Source: Clostridium sp. E02
GTDB lineage: Bacteria > Bacillota > Clostridia > Lachnospirales > Lachnospiraceae
Length of the DNA: 64,000 nt
Direction of reading: 5' to 3'
NCBI RefSeq assembly: GCF_003833015.1
Contig: NZ_RJLQ01000011.1
Coordinates: forward strand, 82,560 to 146,559
Positions 9,717-17,572 of this stretch are shown here, piece by piece. Within the stretch, counting starts at the first letter, position 1. Each line of letters starts with the position of its first letter. The notes beneath the pieces were generated by a model that saw only the letters and a list, made by a program, of their open reading frames with translations, was not told the DNA's origin and ran no database searches. The translations under genes were made by a program, and so were the position numbers.

Positions 9717-10787
9717 ATGCAGACAATTAGAATCGAGAAAACGACTAGCCCGAACGAAAAACCAGGCAAAGAAAATCCATTGACATTTGGTACGATATTT
9801 ACTGACCATATGTTTGAGGTGGATTATGAAAAAGGGAAAGGCTGGTATGATCCCCGAATTGTGCCATATCATAAGCTGGATCTGGAACCCTCAGCGATGG
9901 TGTTTCATTATGGACAGGAGATGTTTGAGGGCTTAAAAGCTTATAAAACGGAGGATGGAAGAATTTTATTATTCCGTCCGGATAAGAACATAGAACGTGC
10001 CAATCGAAGCAACCGTAGACTTTGCATTCCTGATATACCCGAGGATTTATTTTTAGAAGCATTAAAACAGTTGGTTTTAGTTGATCAAGACTGGATTCCC
10101 ATGAAACCGGGAACTTCTCTTTATATCAGACCTTTTGTAATCGCAACGGATCCATTTTTGGGGGTAAGACCCTCCCATACGTATAAATTCATGATAATTC
10201 TGTCTCCAGTAGGTGCTTACTATGCAAGTGGTTTGAATCCGGTTAAAATCTGGATTGAAGATGAATTTGTAAGGGCTGTAAAAGGTGGAATTGGGGAAGC
10301 AAAGACAGGTGGAAATTATGTAGCATCTTTGGCATCTCAGGTGAAGGCTCATGAGGAAGGGTATTCTCAGGTGTTGTGGCTAGATGGAGTTTTCCGTAAA
10401 TACATTGAAGAAGTTGGGGCCATGAATATATTTTTTCAAATCAATGGTACCGTTATAACACCGCAATTGAATGGGAGCATACTCCCAGGCGTTACCAGAG
10501 ATTCTGTTATTGCACTTTGCAAAGAGTGGAATGTTCCAGTTGAAGAACGGATTATATCCGTCGATGAGGTGGTAGAGGCGGCTCGCACTGGTGCCTTAGA
10601 AGAGTGCTTTGGAACTGGTACGGCAGCGGTTATATCACCCGTAGGTGAACTCCGTTACGAAGAGGATCGTATGTCCATTGGCAACGGAAAGATCGGAGAT
10701 CTTACACAAAAATTATATGACACCATCACCGGTATTCAACTTGGCAAAGTGGCTGGTCCCCGAGGTTGGAGTATGACCGTTAATTAA
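9717..10787 (+). CDS. ilvE: Branched-chain amino acid aminotransferase
   Basis: PLP enzyme of fold type IV that exchanges amino groups between leucine, isoleucine or valine and 2-oxoglutarate; last step of branched-chain synthesis and first of degradation. 356 residues, matching the longer eukaryotic-like BCAT subgroup. The PLP lysine is K196 in EAKTGGN, and the downstream IEEVGAMNIFF strand and the FGTGTAA phosphate loop are conserved. ATG 9717 has GGAAGAGG just upstream; the ATG at 9696 has no such site. It has its own strong promoter. It is followed by an AEC-type carrier; a functional link is possible but not shown. Confidence 0.95.
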   Translation: MQTIRIEKTTSPNEKPGKENPLTFGTIFTDHMFEVDYEKGKGWYDPRIVPYHKLDLEPSAMVFHYGQEMFEGLKAYKTEDGRILLFRPDKNIERANRSNRRLCIPDIPEDLFLEALKQLVLVDQDWIPMKPGTSLYIRPFVIATDPFLGVRPSHTYKFMIILSPVGAYYASGLNPVKIWIEDEFVRAVKGGIGEAKTGGNYVASLASQVKAHEEGYSQVLWLDGVFRKYIEEVGAMNIFFQINGTVITPQLNGSILPGVTRDSVIALCKEWNVPVEERIISVDEVVEAARTGALEECFGTGTAAVISPVGELRYEEDRMSIGNGKIGDLTQKLYDTITGIQLGKVAGPRGWSMTVN

Positions 10788-10860
10788 GTACATCATATAG
10801 ATCTGGCGGTTTATCCGCCGGATTCTATTGTTCGGTGCTGGATGGATAAAGGAGCTGTAT

Positions 10861-11769
10861 ATGGCGGAAGTACTGACGAAAGCGGTTGCATTCGTTGCAA
10901 TTATTATCATGGGGTACCTGTTCAAGCGGACAGGTTTTTTTCATGCAAAGGATTTTTATCTGATTTCACGTATCGTAATCAGGATAACTCTTCCGGCTGC
11001 GATTATATCCAATTTCAGCAGGATAACGATGGATTATTCTCTGTTAACGATGTGCGTGATAGGGATTGCTTGCAATTTAGTTACAATTGTTGTCGGTTAT
11101 TTCATGAATGGTTCCGGTAGCAAGGAATCGAAAGCGTTTGCCATGCTAAATATGTCTGGTTATAACATAGGTAATTTTACGATGCCGTTTGTGCAGAGTT
11201 TTTTAAGTCCCATAGGCTTTGCTGCAACCAGTCTATTTGATGCTGGTAATTCAGTGATGTGTACCGGATTGACTTATTCTCTTGCTGGCATGGTGATAGG
11301 TGAGGATAAGCCTTCTATTTTAAAAATGATGAGAAAGTTGTTTTCTTCGGTTCCCTTTGATACGTATGTTATTATGACACTTCTTACCATATTTGATTTT
11401 AAGCTTCCTATGGTCATAATCAGCTTCGCGGATACGGCTGGAGGTGCCAATGCATTTCTTGCTCTTTTGATGCTCGGTATCGGTTTTGAGATACGAATGG
11501 AGAAAGAAAAACTTGATAAAATCTTAAAAATACTTGGTGTAAGATATCTAATTGCAGGTCTGATGGCAGTAGGGTTTTATTTTCTGACACCCTTTGGTGT
11601 GGAAGTCAGGCAGACACTTGCCATTGTATCGTTAGGACCTATTGCGTCGGTAGCACCGGCTTTTACTGGAGCTTTAAATGGAGATGTAGAATTAGCGAGT
11701 GCGGTGAATTCACTATCCATAATCATTAGTATTATAGCAATTACCGCAGCACTTATTATATTATTATAG
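10861..11769 (+). CDS. AEC-family permease (auxin efflux carrier/malate permease type)
   Basis: Membrane carrier of about 303 residues with some ten hydrophobic segments in two repeated halves, the arrangement of the AEC family (bacterial members move malate, lactate or other organic acids). The SGYNIGNFTMPF region (about residues 96-107) is the conserved N-terminal half signature. AAAGGAG stands 6 nt before ATG 10861. It lies 73 bp after ilvE with only a small GGCGG/CCGCC hairpin lacking a T tract between, so read-through from the ilvE promoter is plausible. Substrate not determinable. Confidence 0.85.
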   Translation: MAEVLTKAVAFVAIIIMGYLFKRTGFFHAKDFYLISRIVIRITLPAAIISNFSRITMDYSLLTMCVIGIACNLVTIVVGYFMNGSGSKESKAFAMLNMSGYNIGNFTMPFVQSFLSPIGFAATSLFDAGNSVMCTGLTYSLAGMVIGEDKPSILKMMRKLFSSVPFDTYVIMTLLTIFDFKLPMVIISFADTAGGANAFLALLMLGIGFEIRMEKEKLDKILKILGVRYLIAGLMAVGFYFLTPFGVEVRQTLAIVSLGPIASVAPAFTGALNGDVELASAVNSLSIIISIIAITAALIILL

Positions 11770-11780
11770 AAATCGGATAC

Positions 11781-11808
11781 TTGACAAACGTATGATCCGT
11801 GCTATAAT
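11781..11808 (+). promoter_or_regulatory. Sigma-A promoter of the thrS T-box transcript
   Basis: TTGACA at 11781-11786, TATAAT at 11803-11808, 16-bp spacer, directly upstream of the T-box leader. Confidence 0.85.
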
Positions 11809-11814
11809 TTAAGG

Positions 11815-12072
11815 ACAGAAGGAATATTGAAAAAGCAATGACAAGACCAGTATTATTTCAGGAAGGTATAGAGAGAAGCACATAGGGTGGAAGTGCTTTA
11901 CCGGAATGTTATGAGAAGACCAGCTTGGAGCGTCCTTAATCGGGAACGGTGATTCCGTTATCATCAAAATAAGTGGTCTGAACGTCTGTGACGTTCACTC
12001 AATAAGGGTGGAACCGCGATCTTGGTTGAATCGTCCCTTTCTATATGGAAACGTATGGAAAGGGGCTTTTTT
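11815..12072 (+). promoter_or_regulatory. T-box riboswitch controlling thrS
   Basis: Leader of about 260 nt that senses uncharged tRNA. The T-box antiterminator sequence AGGGTGGAACCGCG lies at 12006-12019 and is followed by a terminator hairpin (arms GTCCCTTTC and GAAAGGGGC) ending in a T7 run near 12066-12072. Stem I shows the AGAGAG element near 11870. An ACC triplet at 11919-11921 in the AGAAGACCAGC context is the best specifier candidate and would read threonine, agreeing with the downstream gene; the specifier assignment is inferred by eye without folding. Confidence 0.93.
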
Positions 12073-12108
12073 TATTCTGAAATTTCATGTTGTAAAGGAG
12101 ATAGAAAG

Positions 12109-14070
12109 ATGAAAGTTACATTAAAAGATGGATCAGTTAAAGAATATGAACAGGCAATGGCAGTAATAGATATTGCTGCAGATATCAGCGAAGGTCTGGC
12201 AAGAAATGCCTGCGCAGGAGAGATAGATGGAACCGTAGTAGATTTAAGAACCGAAGTAAGCAACGACTGTGAATTAAACATTTTAACGGTGAATGACCCA
12301 GCGGGGCTTTCCGCTTACCGTCATACCGCCAGCCATATTTTGGCACAGGCAGTTAAGAGGCTATATCCAGAGGCAAAACTGGCCATTGGTCCTTCCATTG
12401 AAAATGGATATTATTATGATTTTGACATTCCTTCTTTTTCAAGAGAAGATCTGGACAAAATTGAAGCTGAGATGAAAAAGATTATAAAAGAAGGTATAAA
12501 AATCGAACGTTTCTCCCTTCCAAGAGAAGAAGCAATTAAGTTTATGGAGGAAAAAGGAGAACCTTATAAGGTAGAGCTGATTCAGGATCTACCTGTGGAT
12601 GCGGAGATTTCTTTCTATCGTCAAGGAGACTTTACAGATCTTTGCGCTGGTCCTCATCTTATGAGTACAAAACCAATTAAGGCATTTAAACTTACTTCAT
12701 CTTCTGGTGCTTATTGGAGAGGCAGTGAGAAGAACGCAATGCTGACTCGAGTATATGGAACTGCATTTGCAAAGAAAGATGAATTAAACGAATATCTGGA
12801 ATACCTGGCAAATATTAAAAACCGTGACCACAATAAGCTAGGGCGTGAACTTGAAATTTTTTCAACGGTTGATGTCATTGGCCAGGGACTTCCTTTACTG
12901 ATGCCTAAGGGGGCAAAGATTGTTCAGACATTACAACGCTGGATAGAAGATGAGGAAGAAAGACGGGGGTATATGAGGACGAAAACTCCTTTAATGGCGA
13001 AAAAAGACCTCTATGTTATTTCCGATCACTGGGATCATTATAAAGAAGGAATGTTTGTACTAGGTGACGAAGAAAGCGACGAGGAAGTGTTTGCACTTCG
13101 ACCGATGACCTGCCCATTCCAGTATTATGTATATAAGCAGAGCCAAAAGTCTTATCGTGATTTGCCTTGTCGATATGGAGAGACCTCCACTTTGTTTCGG
13201 AATGAGGACTCTGGAGAGATGCATGGATTAACCCGCGTCCGCCAGTTTACCATTTCAGAAGGTCACTTAATCGTCCGCCCAGATCAGATTGAAGAAGAAT
13301 TTAAAGGCTGTGTGGATCTTGCTAAATACTGTTTGACAACATTGGGGCTAGATGGAGATGTAACTTATCAGATGTCAAAATGGGATCCGCAGCACTCTGA
13401 AAAATATATGGGAAATCCTCAGATGTGGGACGAAGTAGAAGGTATGATGCGAAAGATACTTGATCATATCGGGATTGAATATACTGAAGTAGCCGGTGAG
13501 GCAGCATTCTATGGACCAAAGCTTGACATACAGGCGAAGAATGTATATGGAAAAGAAGATACTATGATCACCATACAGTTGGATATGTTCTTGGCAGAGC
13601 GATTTGATATGAACTTTGTTGATAAAGATGGTTCCAAAAAACGTCCTTATATTATCCATAGAACTTCTTTGGGATGCTATGAGAGAACGCTGGCCTGGTT
13701 GATCGAGAAATATGAAGGAGCCTTCCCTACTTGGTTATGTCCGGAACAGGTTCGTGTATTGCCGATTTCCGAAAAATACCATGAGTATGCTGGAAAAGTA
13801 GTTGGAAAATTAAAACAGAATGGTATCCTTGCAACGGTGGATGAACGTGCAGAGAAAATCGGTTATAAAATCAGAGAAGCGCGTTTGTCGAAACTTCCTT
13901 ATATGCTGGTGGTTGGCCAAAAAGAAGAGGAAGAAGGAGTTATTTCCGTTCGCAGCCGTTTTCATGGAGATGAGGGGCAACGTCCTTTAGAGACATTTAT
14001 TGAAGACATCTGTTCCGAAATTCGTACAAAAGAAATTAAAGAAATTGAAGTAGAAGAAACAAAAAAATAG
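12109..14070 (+). CDS. thrS: Threonyl-tRNA synthetase
   Basis: Class II aminoacyl-tRNA synthetase that charges tRNA-Thr in the cytoplasm. 653 residues from ATG 12109, the usual length. Order: TGS domain (about 1-62), editing/second additional domain with HTASH and the later HxxxC metal motif (about 63-225), class II catalytic core (about 240-530, motif 2 around RYGETSTLFRNE), and an anticodon-binding domain (about 545-640). An AAAGGAGAT site precedes the ATG; the frame continues upstream only through the terminator region of the leader. Regulated by the T-box, hence induced on threonine starvation. Confidence 0.98.
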   Translation: MKVTLKDGSVKEYEQAMAVIDIAADISEGLARNACAGEIDGTVVDLRTEVSNDCELNILTVNDPAGLSAYRHTASHILAQAVKRLYPEAKLAIGPSIENGYYYDFDIPSFSREDLDKIEAEMKKIIKEGIKIERFSLPREEAIKFMEEKGEPYKVELIQDLPVDAEISFYRQGDFTDLCAGPHLMSTKPIKAFKLTSSSGAYWRGSEKNAMLTRVYGTAFAKKDELNEYLEYLANIKNRDHNKLGRELEIFSTVDVIGQGLPLLMPKGAKIVQTLQRWIEDEEERRGYMRTKTPLMAKKDLYVISDHWDHYKEGMFVLGDEESDEEVFALRPMTCPFQYYVYKQSQKSYRDLPCRYGETSTLFRNEDSGEMHGLTRVRQFTISEGHLIVRPDQIEEEFKGCVDLAKYCLTTLGLDGDVTYQMSKWDPQHSEKYMGNPQMWDEVEGMMRKILDHIGIEYTEVAGEAAFYGPKLDIQAKNVYGKEDTMITIQLDMFLAERFDMNFVDKDGSKKRPYIIHRTSLGCYERTLAWLIEKYEGAFPTWLCPEQVRVLPISEKYHEYAGKVVGKLKQNGILATVDERAEKIGYKIREARLSKLPYMLVVGQKEEEEGVISVRSRFHGDEGQRPLETFIEDICSEIRTKEIKEIEVEETKK

Positions 14071-14110
14071 TTTGAGATCAACTTTGTTTGAACTTAAAAA
14101 GAATATTATT

Positions 14111-14179
14111 ATGACCCGTTGCACATACTATTTTCGAAAAACGTAAACTCAATAAGAACTTCAGGAGGCAATGGGTCAT
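14111..14179 (+). promoter_or_regulatory. Long-range stem masking the DUF1540 gene start
   Basis: The 12-mer at 14111-14122 (ATGACCCGTTGC) is complementary, with one G-U pair, to 14168-14179 (GCAATGGGTCAT). The 3' arm includes the last base of the AGGAGG site and the first two bases of the ATG start codon at 14178. If formed in the mRNA, it would block initiation of the DUF1540 gene. There is no T run, so it is not a terminator. Structure inferred from complementarity only. Confidence 0.55.
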
Positions 14180-14492
14180 GACAAAATTAGACTGTAATGT
14201 AACGAACTGTCTGCATAATTCAGACAATTATTGTTGTAAAGCTGCGATTATTGTAGAAGGGTCCCAAGCAAAAGACACGTATGAAACCTGTTGTGGCAGT
14301 TTTGATGAAAATAAGGATGGTTCTTTTCATAACTTATTCAAAACTCCAGAAAGCAGGTTGGAAGTTGATTGTGAGGCAGTTAACTGCGTTTACAATGAGG
14401 GGCGTCATTGTTCTGCAGAGCACATCGGCATTGCAGGCGATGGTGCCAATGAAGCAGGACATACCGAGTGTACCTCATTTAAAACCAGATAA
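14178..14492 (+). CDS. DUF1540 domain protein (two cysteine repeats)
   Basis: 104-residue cysteine-rich protein made of two DUF1540 repeats (about residues 3-40 and 58-101). Each has the pattern C-x-V/A-x-N-C-x-x-N-x5-C-x-A, ending T-x-C-x-S-F. Eight regularly spaced cysteines suggest metal binding. Common in clostridia, function unknown. AGGAGG lies 9 nt before the ATG but is partly caught in a predicted stem with an upstream complement. Monocistronic between thrS and the infC leader. Confidence 0.9.
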   Translation: MTKLDCNVTNCLHNSDNYCCKAAIIVEGSQAKDTYETCCGSFDENKDGSFHNLFKTPESRLEVDCEAVNCVYNEGRHCSAEHIGIAGDGANEAGHTECTSFKTR

Positions 14493-14573
14493 CGGAAAAG
14501 CGAGCAAAGATATGCCGGTGATTGTTGGTGTATCTTTGCTCCCTTACTATTGATCTAAAAAGTAAAAAAATAA

Positions 14574-14602
14574 TTGACAATTAGGGGAATATATAGTATT
14601 AT
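14574..14602 (+). promoter_or_regulatory. Sigma-A promoter of infC-rpmI-rplT
   Basis: TTGACA at 14574-14579 with TATTAT at 14597-14602 (17-bp spacer). A better TATAAT at 14600-14605 would need a 20-bp spacer, so the exact -10 is uncertain. Confidence 0.65.
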
Positions 14603-14611
14603 AATTAGTGT

Positions 14612-14749
14612 TGTGGAAGCAACAGACAGGAAAGTAGGTATCCGCCTCACCATGGCACGAGCAAGTGACCCTGGTTCATAGCCTTTTATGCGTAGGTGTA
14701 CTGTGTAGAGACTTTGGTGGTGGATAGCGTTTGTCTATCTACTTTTTTT
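14612..14749 (+). promoter_or_regulatory. L20-type leader with attenuator before infC
   Basis: Structured 5' leader in the position where Firmicutes carry the L20 autoregulatory leader. It ends in a strong intrinsic terminator: GTGGATAG (14720-14727) pairs with CTATCTAC (14735-14742), followed by T7 at 14743-14749, about 60 nt before infC. Excess ribosomal protein L20 is known to favour termination in this leader class. The call rests on gene context and the terminator; I did not match the full covariance model. Confidence 0.8.
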
Positions 14750-14810
14750 GTGCCTTAGGGCAGTAATGTGATTCCGGCCAACACACACAATTTTATGGAG
14801 GTGCACGACA

Positions 14811-15317
14811 ATTAGCGATTTAATGATTAATGAACAGATCAGAGATAAAGAGATTCTGTTAATCGGCGAAAATGGTGAGAAATTGGGGATTATATCTTCA
14901 AAAGATGCATTGCAGATGGCAAAAGAAGCGGAGCTTGACTTGGTGAAGATTGCTCCAACAGCAAAGCCACCTGTTTGTAAGATCATTGATTATGGAAAAT
15001 ATCGATATGAACTGGCAAGAAAAGAAAAAGAAGCTAAAAAGAAACAGAAGGTAATCGAATTGAAAGAAGTTCGTTTATCTCCTAATATTGATACAAATGA
15101 TTTGAACACAAAGATGGGCGCCGCAAGGAAGTTCCTCGAAAAGGGAGATAAAGTTAAGGTTACCTTACGTTTTAGAGGTCGTGAGATGGCGCATATGTCA
15201 AAGTCAAGATATATTCTGGATAATTTCGCAAAGGATTTAGCCGATATCGCAACCATTGACAAGCCATCCAAAGTGGAAGGAAGAAGCATGGTTATGTTTT
15301 TAACCGCAAAACGCTAA
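14811..15317 (+). CDS. infC: Translation initiation factor IF-3 (ATT start)
   Basis: IF-3 binds the 30S subunit, prevents 50S joining and proofreads initiator tRNA/start codon choice. The N-domain begins with INEQIRDKEI, then a lysine-rich linker near residues 70-85 and the C-domain with the KVTLRFRGREM strand. I place the start at ATT 14811 because GGAGGTG (14797-14803) is 7 nt upstream; the first ATG at 14823 is 19 nt from that site. A rare ATT/AUU start is known for infC and lets IF-3 repress its own translation. The resulting N-terminus is M-S-D-L-M-I-N-E-Q. First gene of infC-rpmI-rplT. Confidence 0.96.
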   Translation: MSDLMINEQIRDKEILLIGENGEKLGIISSKDALQMAKEAELDLVKIAPTAKPPVCKIIDYGKYRYELARKEKEAKKKQKVIELKEVRLSPNIDTNDLNTKMGAARKFLEKGDKVKVTLRFRGREMAHMSKSRYILDNFAKDLADIATIDKPSKVEGRSMVMFLTAKR

Positions 15318-15344
15318 TAGAACATTATCAAGGAGGAAAATACA

Positions 15345-15542
15345 ATGCCTAAATTAAAAACAAGCAGATCAGCAGCAAAACGTTTCAAAGTTACAGGAAC
15401 AGGAAAGCTTGTAAGAAATAAAGCTTACAAATCTCACATCTTAACTAAGAAATCTGCTAAGAGAAAAAGAAACCTTAGAAAAGATATTGTTACTGACGCA
15501 ACCAATGCAAAAGTAATGAAAAAAATTCTACCATATTTATAA
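15345..15542 (+). CDS. rpmI: Ribosomal protein bL35
   Basis: 65-residue basic protein of the large ribosomal subunit. It opens with the typical [15 protein letters not shown] and contains the [16 protein letters not shown] stretch. AAGGAGG precedes the ATG. It lies 27 bp after infC and 29 bp before rplT in the conserved operon, controlled by the upstream leader. Confidence 0.98.
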   Translation: MPKLKTSRSAAKRFKVTGTGKLVRNKAYKSHILTKKSAKRKRNLRKDIVTDATNAKVMKKILPYL

Positions 15543-15571
15543 GATTTTAAGTTAAGAAGGAGGAAAAACCG

Positions 15572-15928
15572 ATGGCAAGAATAAAAGGCGGTATGAACGC
15601 TAAGAAGAGACACAATAGAGTATTAAAGATGGCTAAGGGCTATAGAGGCGCTCGTTCCAAACAGTATAGAGTTGCAAAACAGTCCGTTATGAGAGCGTTA
15701 ACTAGCTCATATGCAGGTAGAAAAGAAAGAAAAAGACAGTTCAGACAGTTATGGATTGCACGTATTAATGCAGCTGCACGTATTAATGGTGTATCTTACA
15801 GTGTGTTTATGCATGGTATGAAATTGGCTGGAATTGATTTAAATAGAAAAGTCCTTGCAGATATGGCAGTTAATGATGCAGAAGGATTTGCAAAGTTAGC
15901 TGATCTCATAAAATCTAAAGTGGCTTAA
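15572..15928 (+). CDS. rplT: Ribosomal protein bL20
   Basis: 118-residue large-subunit protein that starts ribosome assembly on 23S rRNA. Its lysine/arginine-rich N-terminal extension ([19 protein letters not shown]) and globular C-terminal part match the family exactly in length and pattern. L20 also represses its own operon through the leader upstream of infC. GAAGGAGG lies before the ATG. A strong terminator follows. Confidence 0.98.
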   Translation: MARIKGGMNAKKRHNRVLKMAKGYRGARSKQYRVAKQSVMRALTSSYAGRKERKRQFRQLWIARINAAARINGVSYSVFMHGMKLAGIDLNRKVLADMAVNDAEGFAKLADLIKSKVA

Positions 15929-15938
15929 TTATATCGTG

Positions 15939-15972
15939 AAACCCCGAAACCTATGTGTTTGCGGGGTTTTTT
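15939..15972 (+). terminator. Intrinsic terminator of infC-rpmI-rplT
   Basis: Arms AACCCCG (15940-15946) and CGGGGTT (15962-15968) run into T6, 12 nt after the rplT stop. Confidence 0.9.
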
Positions 15973-15984
15973 GGTACCCTCAAG

Positions 15985-16024
15985 AAAAACCCTGTTGGCT
16001 TCTTTGGATCGCCAACAGGGTTTT
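15985..16024 (-). terminator. Intrinsic terminator of the ybjQ unit (bidirectional)
   Basis: A perfect 14-bp stem, 15986-15999 with 16011-16024, with A/T tracts on both sides. It serves the minus-strand ybjQ gene ending at 16029 and could back up the rplT terminator. Confidence 0.85.
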
Positions 16025-16028
16025 GTGT

Positions 16029-16340
16029 TTATTTGAATTTTACTGCCGTACCATATGCAATAACTTCCGCCGCTCCTTGCATAACAGCAGAGGAGGCGTA
16101 TCGGATATTAACCACTGCATCTGCGTTTAGAGATTCTGCTTCTGCAACCATACGTTTTGTAGCAAGAGCTCTAGCTTCGTTCATCATTAATGTGTATGAT
16201 TTTAGTTCTCCGCCAACAATTGTTTTAAAACTCTGTGTAATATCACGTCCAATATTTTTTGACTGAATGGTACTTCCCTTTACTAAATCTAGCATTTCCA
16301 ATTCTTTGCCTGTAATGTAATCAGTATTTACTAAGATCAT
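16029..16340 (-). CDS. YbjQ/UPF0145 family protein
   Basis: 103-residue cytoplasmic protein of the YbjQ (DUF74) family, which forms pentamers and is often labelled a heavy-metal-binding domain without proven function. Typical features are ITGKELEMLDLVKG near the start, the SYTLMMNEARALATKRM helix and the C-terminal NADAVVNIRY...AYGTAV strands. I chose ATG 16340 with GGAG 6 nt upstream; the GTG at 16352 overlaps the ribosome site. Its 5' end overlaps the end of the small membrane-protein gene by about 20 bp, indicating one transcript and translational coupling. Confidence 0.88.
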   Translation of the reverse strand: MILVNTDYITGKELEMLDLVKGSTIQSKNIGRDITQSFKTIVGGELKSYTLMMNEARALATKRMVAEAESLNADAVVNIRYASSAVMQGAAEVIAYGTAVKFK

Positions 16341-16551
16341 CTTCTTCTCCACTCCTTATTTCTTTCATTCGTTCTATCAGCGTGTATATGCTGATGATTG
16401 CTAAGAACAATTGGATCAGACAGCCGATGATGGTTGCCCATATCGGTAGGCCCCTTGTAAAGATAAACTCAAATGCCGAACTTATGAATAACAGAACCAT
16501 AATAAAGGTGATTATAATAGGTGCAATTAACTTTTTTGTATGCGACTTCAT
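16321..16551 (-). CDS. Small membrane protein, two hydrophobic segments
   Basis: 76-residue protein with two predicted membrane helices (about residues 9-30 and 36-60) and a charged cytoplasmic tail (ERMKEIRSGEEDD). Not recognised beyond this. GAGGG lies 5-7 nt before the ATG at 16551; the GTG at 16554 is too close. The gene overlaps ybjQ downstream, so it may tether or assist YbjQ at the membrane; this is inference from the overlap. Confidence 0.75.
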   Translation of the reverse strand: MKSHTKKLIAPIIITFIMVLLFISSAFEFIFTRGLPIWATIIGCLIQLFLAIISIYTLIERMKEIRSGEEDDLSKY

Positions 16552-16689
16552 CACAATCCCTCACAATCTTACCTAAAGTTAACAATTGAGTTATATAAAT
16601 AACATTATACAATATAAAAAGAAATTTGGAAAGCCATTAAAATAAATAATTTGTATGTTGTTTAACTTTTATACGAAGAACCAATGTTA

Positions 16690-17010
16690 TCAGGAACAAG
16701 TAAACATATCAATCTGATTTAATGATATTCCTGTATAAGTCCAGCCAAATCTTCGGTCCCATCGAAAGCCGGCTACGCTGTCACGCCATATTTGTATTGG
16801 GAAAAACCAGAATTCCTGACCATTACGCATCCAGATGTAAGTGAATCGTCCCATGCAGTTGCGAATAGAATTTGGATTGACGGACCTTGTACCTGCACGA
16901 GCCTGGGATGGCTTTTGAGGCGTTGTGAGGGGAGGAGCGGTGGTAGGCATAGAATTAGTTTGGGCTCCAGACCTTTGTGGTGGTGGATTATTTGGTATAA
17001 ATGGGGGCAT
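16690..17010 (-). CDS. Proline-rich small protein with aromatic C-terminal domain
   Basis: 106 residues in two parts. The first 45 are low-complexity, rich in Pro, Thr, Ala and Gln (MPPFIPNNPPPQRSGAQ...). The rest is a compact aromatic/Arg domain with FTYIWMRNGQEFWFFP, then SVAGFRWDRRFGWTY and a final C-S. No signal peptide or membrane helix is visible. AGGAAAGGA precedes the ATG. I recall similar clostridial hypothetical proteins with a variable Pro-rich head and conserved F-T-Y-I-W tail, but know no function. Divergent from the Cys/Tyr-rich gene at 17149; the 138 bp between them likely holds both promoters. Confidence 0.7.
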   Translation of the reverse strand: MPPFIPNNPPPQRSGAQTNSMPTTAPPLTTPQKPSQARAGTRSVNPNSIRNCMGRFTYIWMRNGQEFWFFPIQIWRDSVAGFRWDRRFGWTYTGISLNQIDMFTCS

Positions 17011-17148
17011 AGGTTTATTTCCTTTCCTAGTAAGTTACTACCAGTATATGATGTTTTTTTTGAGCAGTTAATGGAAAAGAGATAGAAATCACAACTTGCT
17101 ATTTTGTCCCATATAATACTATATAATTAAATAGAAGGGGTGTTAGAT

Positions 17149-17334
17149 ATGTGTTGTTTTTGGGGAACATGTAATAATAGCTGTGGCAATGGATACGACC
17201 ATTGCGAAGAAGAGAGACGCAGAGCTTACTGGGAAGGATATCGTGATGGGTATAATTCGTGCAGATGGTATGGTTATAATGACAACGAGGTATGTGATGA
17301 TTACTACAATAATGATGACTGTGGCTGCCGCTAA
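17149..17334 (+). CDS. Cysteine/tyrosine-rich small protein
   Basis: 61-residue protein with about eight Cys and many Tyr, Asp and Asn: it opens MCCFWGTCNNSCGNGYDHC, has a charged middle (EEERRRAYWEGYRDGYNSC) and ends in DDYYNNDDCGCR. Composition resembles small cysteine-rich surface or spore-coat proteins, but I recognise no family. ATG 17149 has AGAAGGGG 8 nt upstream. Two TATAAT boxes occur at 17112-17127. A strong hairpin follows the stop by about 10 bp. Confidence 0.65.
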   Translation: MCCFWGTCNNSCGNGYDHCEEERRRAYWEGYRDGYNSCRWYGYNDNEVCDDYYNNDDCGCR

Positions 17335-17343
17335 AGAAAGTGG

Positions 17344-17376
17344 AGTGGAAGCCTACAGGAGATTGAGGCTTCCACT
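17344..17376 (+). terminator. Hairpin after the Cys/Tyr-rich gene
   Basis: A perfect 11-bp stem: AGTGGAAGCCT (17344-17354) with AGGCTTCCACT (17366-17376). The following CTAATTATTCT is T-poor, so termination strength is uncertain. Confidence 0.65.
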
Positions 17377-17470
17377 CTAATTATTCTGGTGCATTGGCAC
17401 CTCTGTACCACCCTGACAGGTATGTACATTTCATATTATGTATGTATCCAGAAAATTATGCTTAAAATAG

Positions 17471-17512
17471 AAAAACAGATGTGTTCTTCTTACTCATGGG
17501 AGAACACATCTG
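17471..17512 (-). terminator. Hairpin with minus-strand T5 tail
   Basis: A perfect 12-bp stem, 17476-17487 with 17501-17512, with AAAAA just before it, giving T5 on the minus strand. It is a second stop beyond the minus-strand tRNA unit and may also serve plus-strand transcripts. Confidence 0.6.
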
Positions 17513-17537
17513 TTTCATGTGTGGATTGAATATCCAC

Positions 17538-17563
17538 AAAAAAAGCACACGCTCTATGTGCTT
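17538..17563 (-). terminator. Terminator of the minus-strand tRNA unit
   Basis: AAGCACA (17543-17549) pairs with TGTGCTT (17557-17563), and the minus strand continues into T7. It starts 10 nt after the 3' end of tRNA-Asn. Confidence 0.8.
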
Positions 17564-17572
17564 ATACGAAAA

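Noticed and set aside
12022..12108. 29-residue N-terminal extension of threonyl-tRNA synthetase
   Set aside because: It would be read from the T-box terminator; the TGS domain starts at ATG 12109 with a good ribosome site.
15955..16266. 103-residue plus-strand frame over ybjQ
   Set aside because: It starts within the rplT terminator and is antisense to a clear YbjQ gene.
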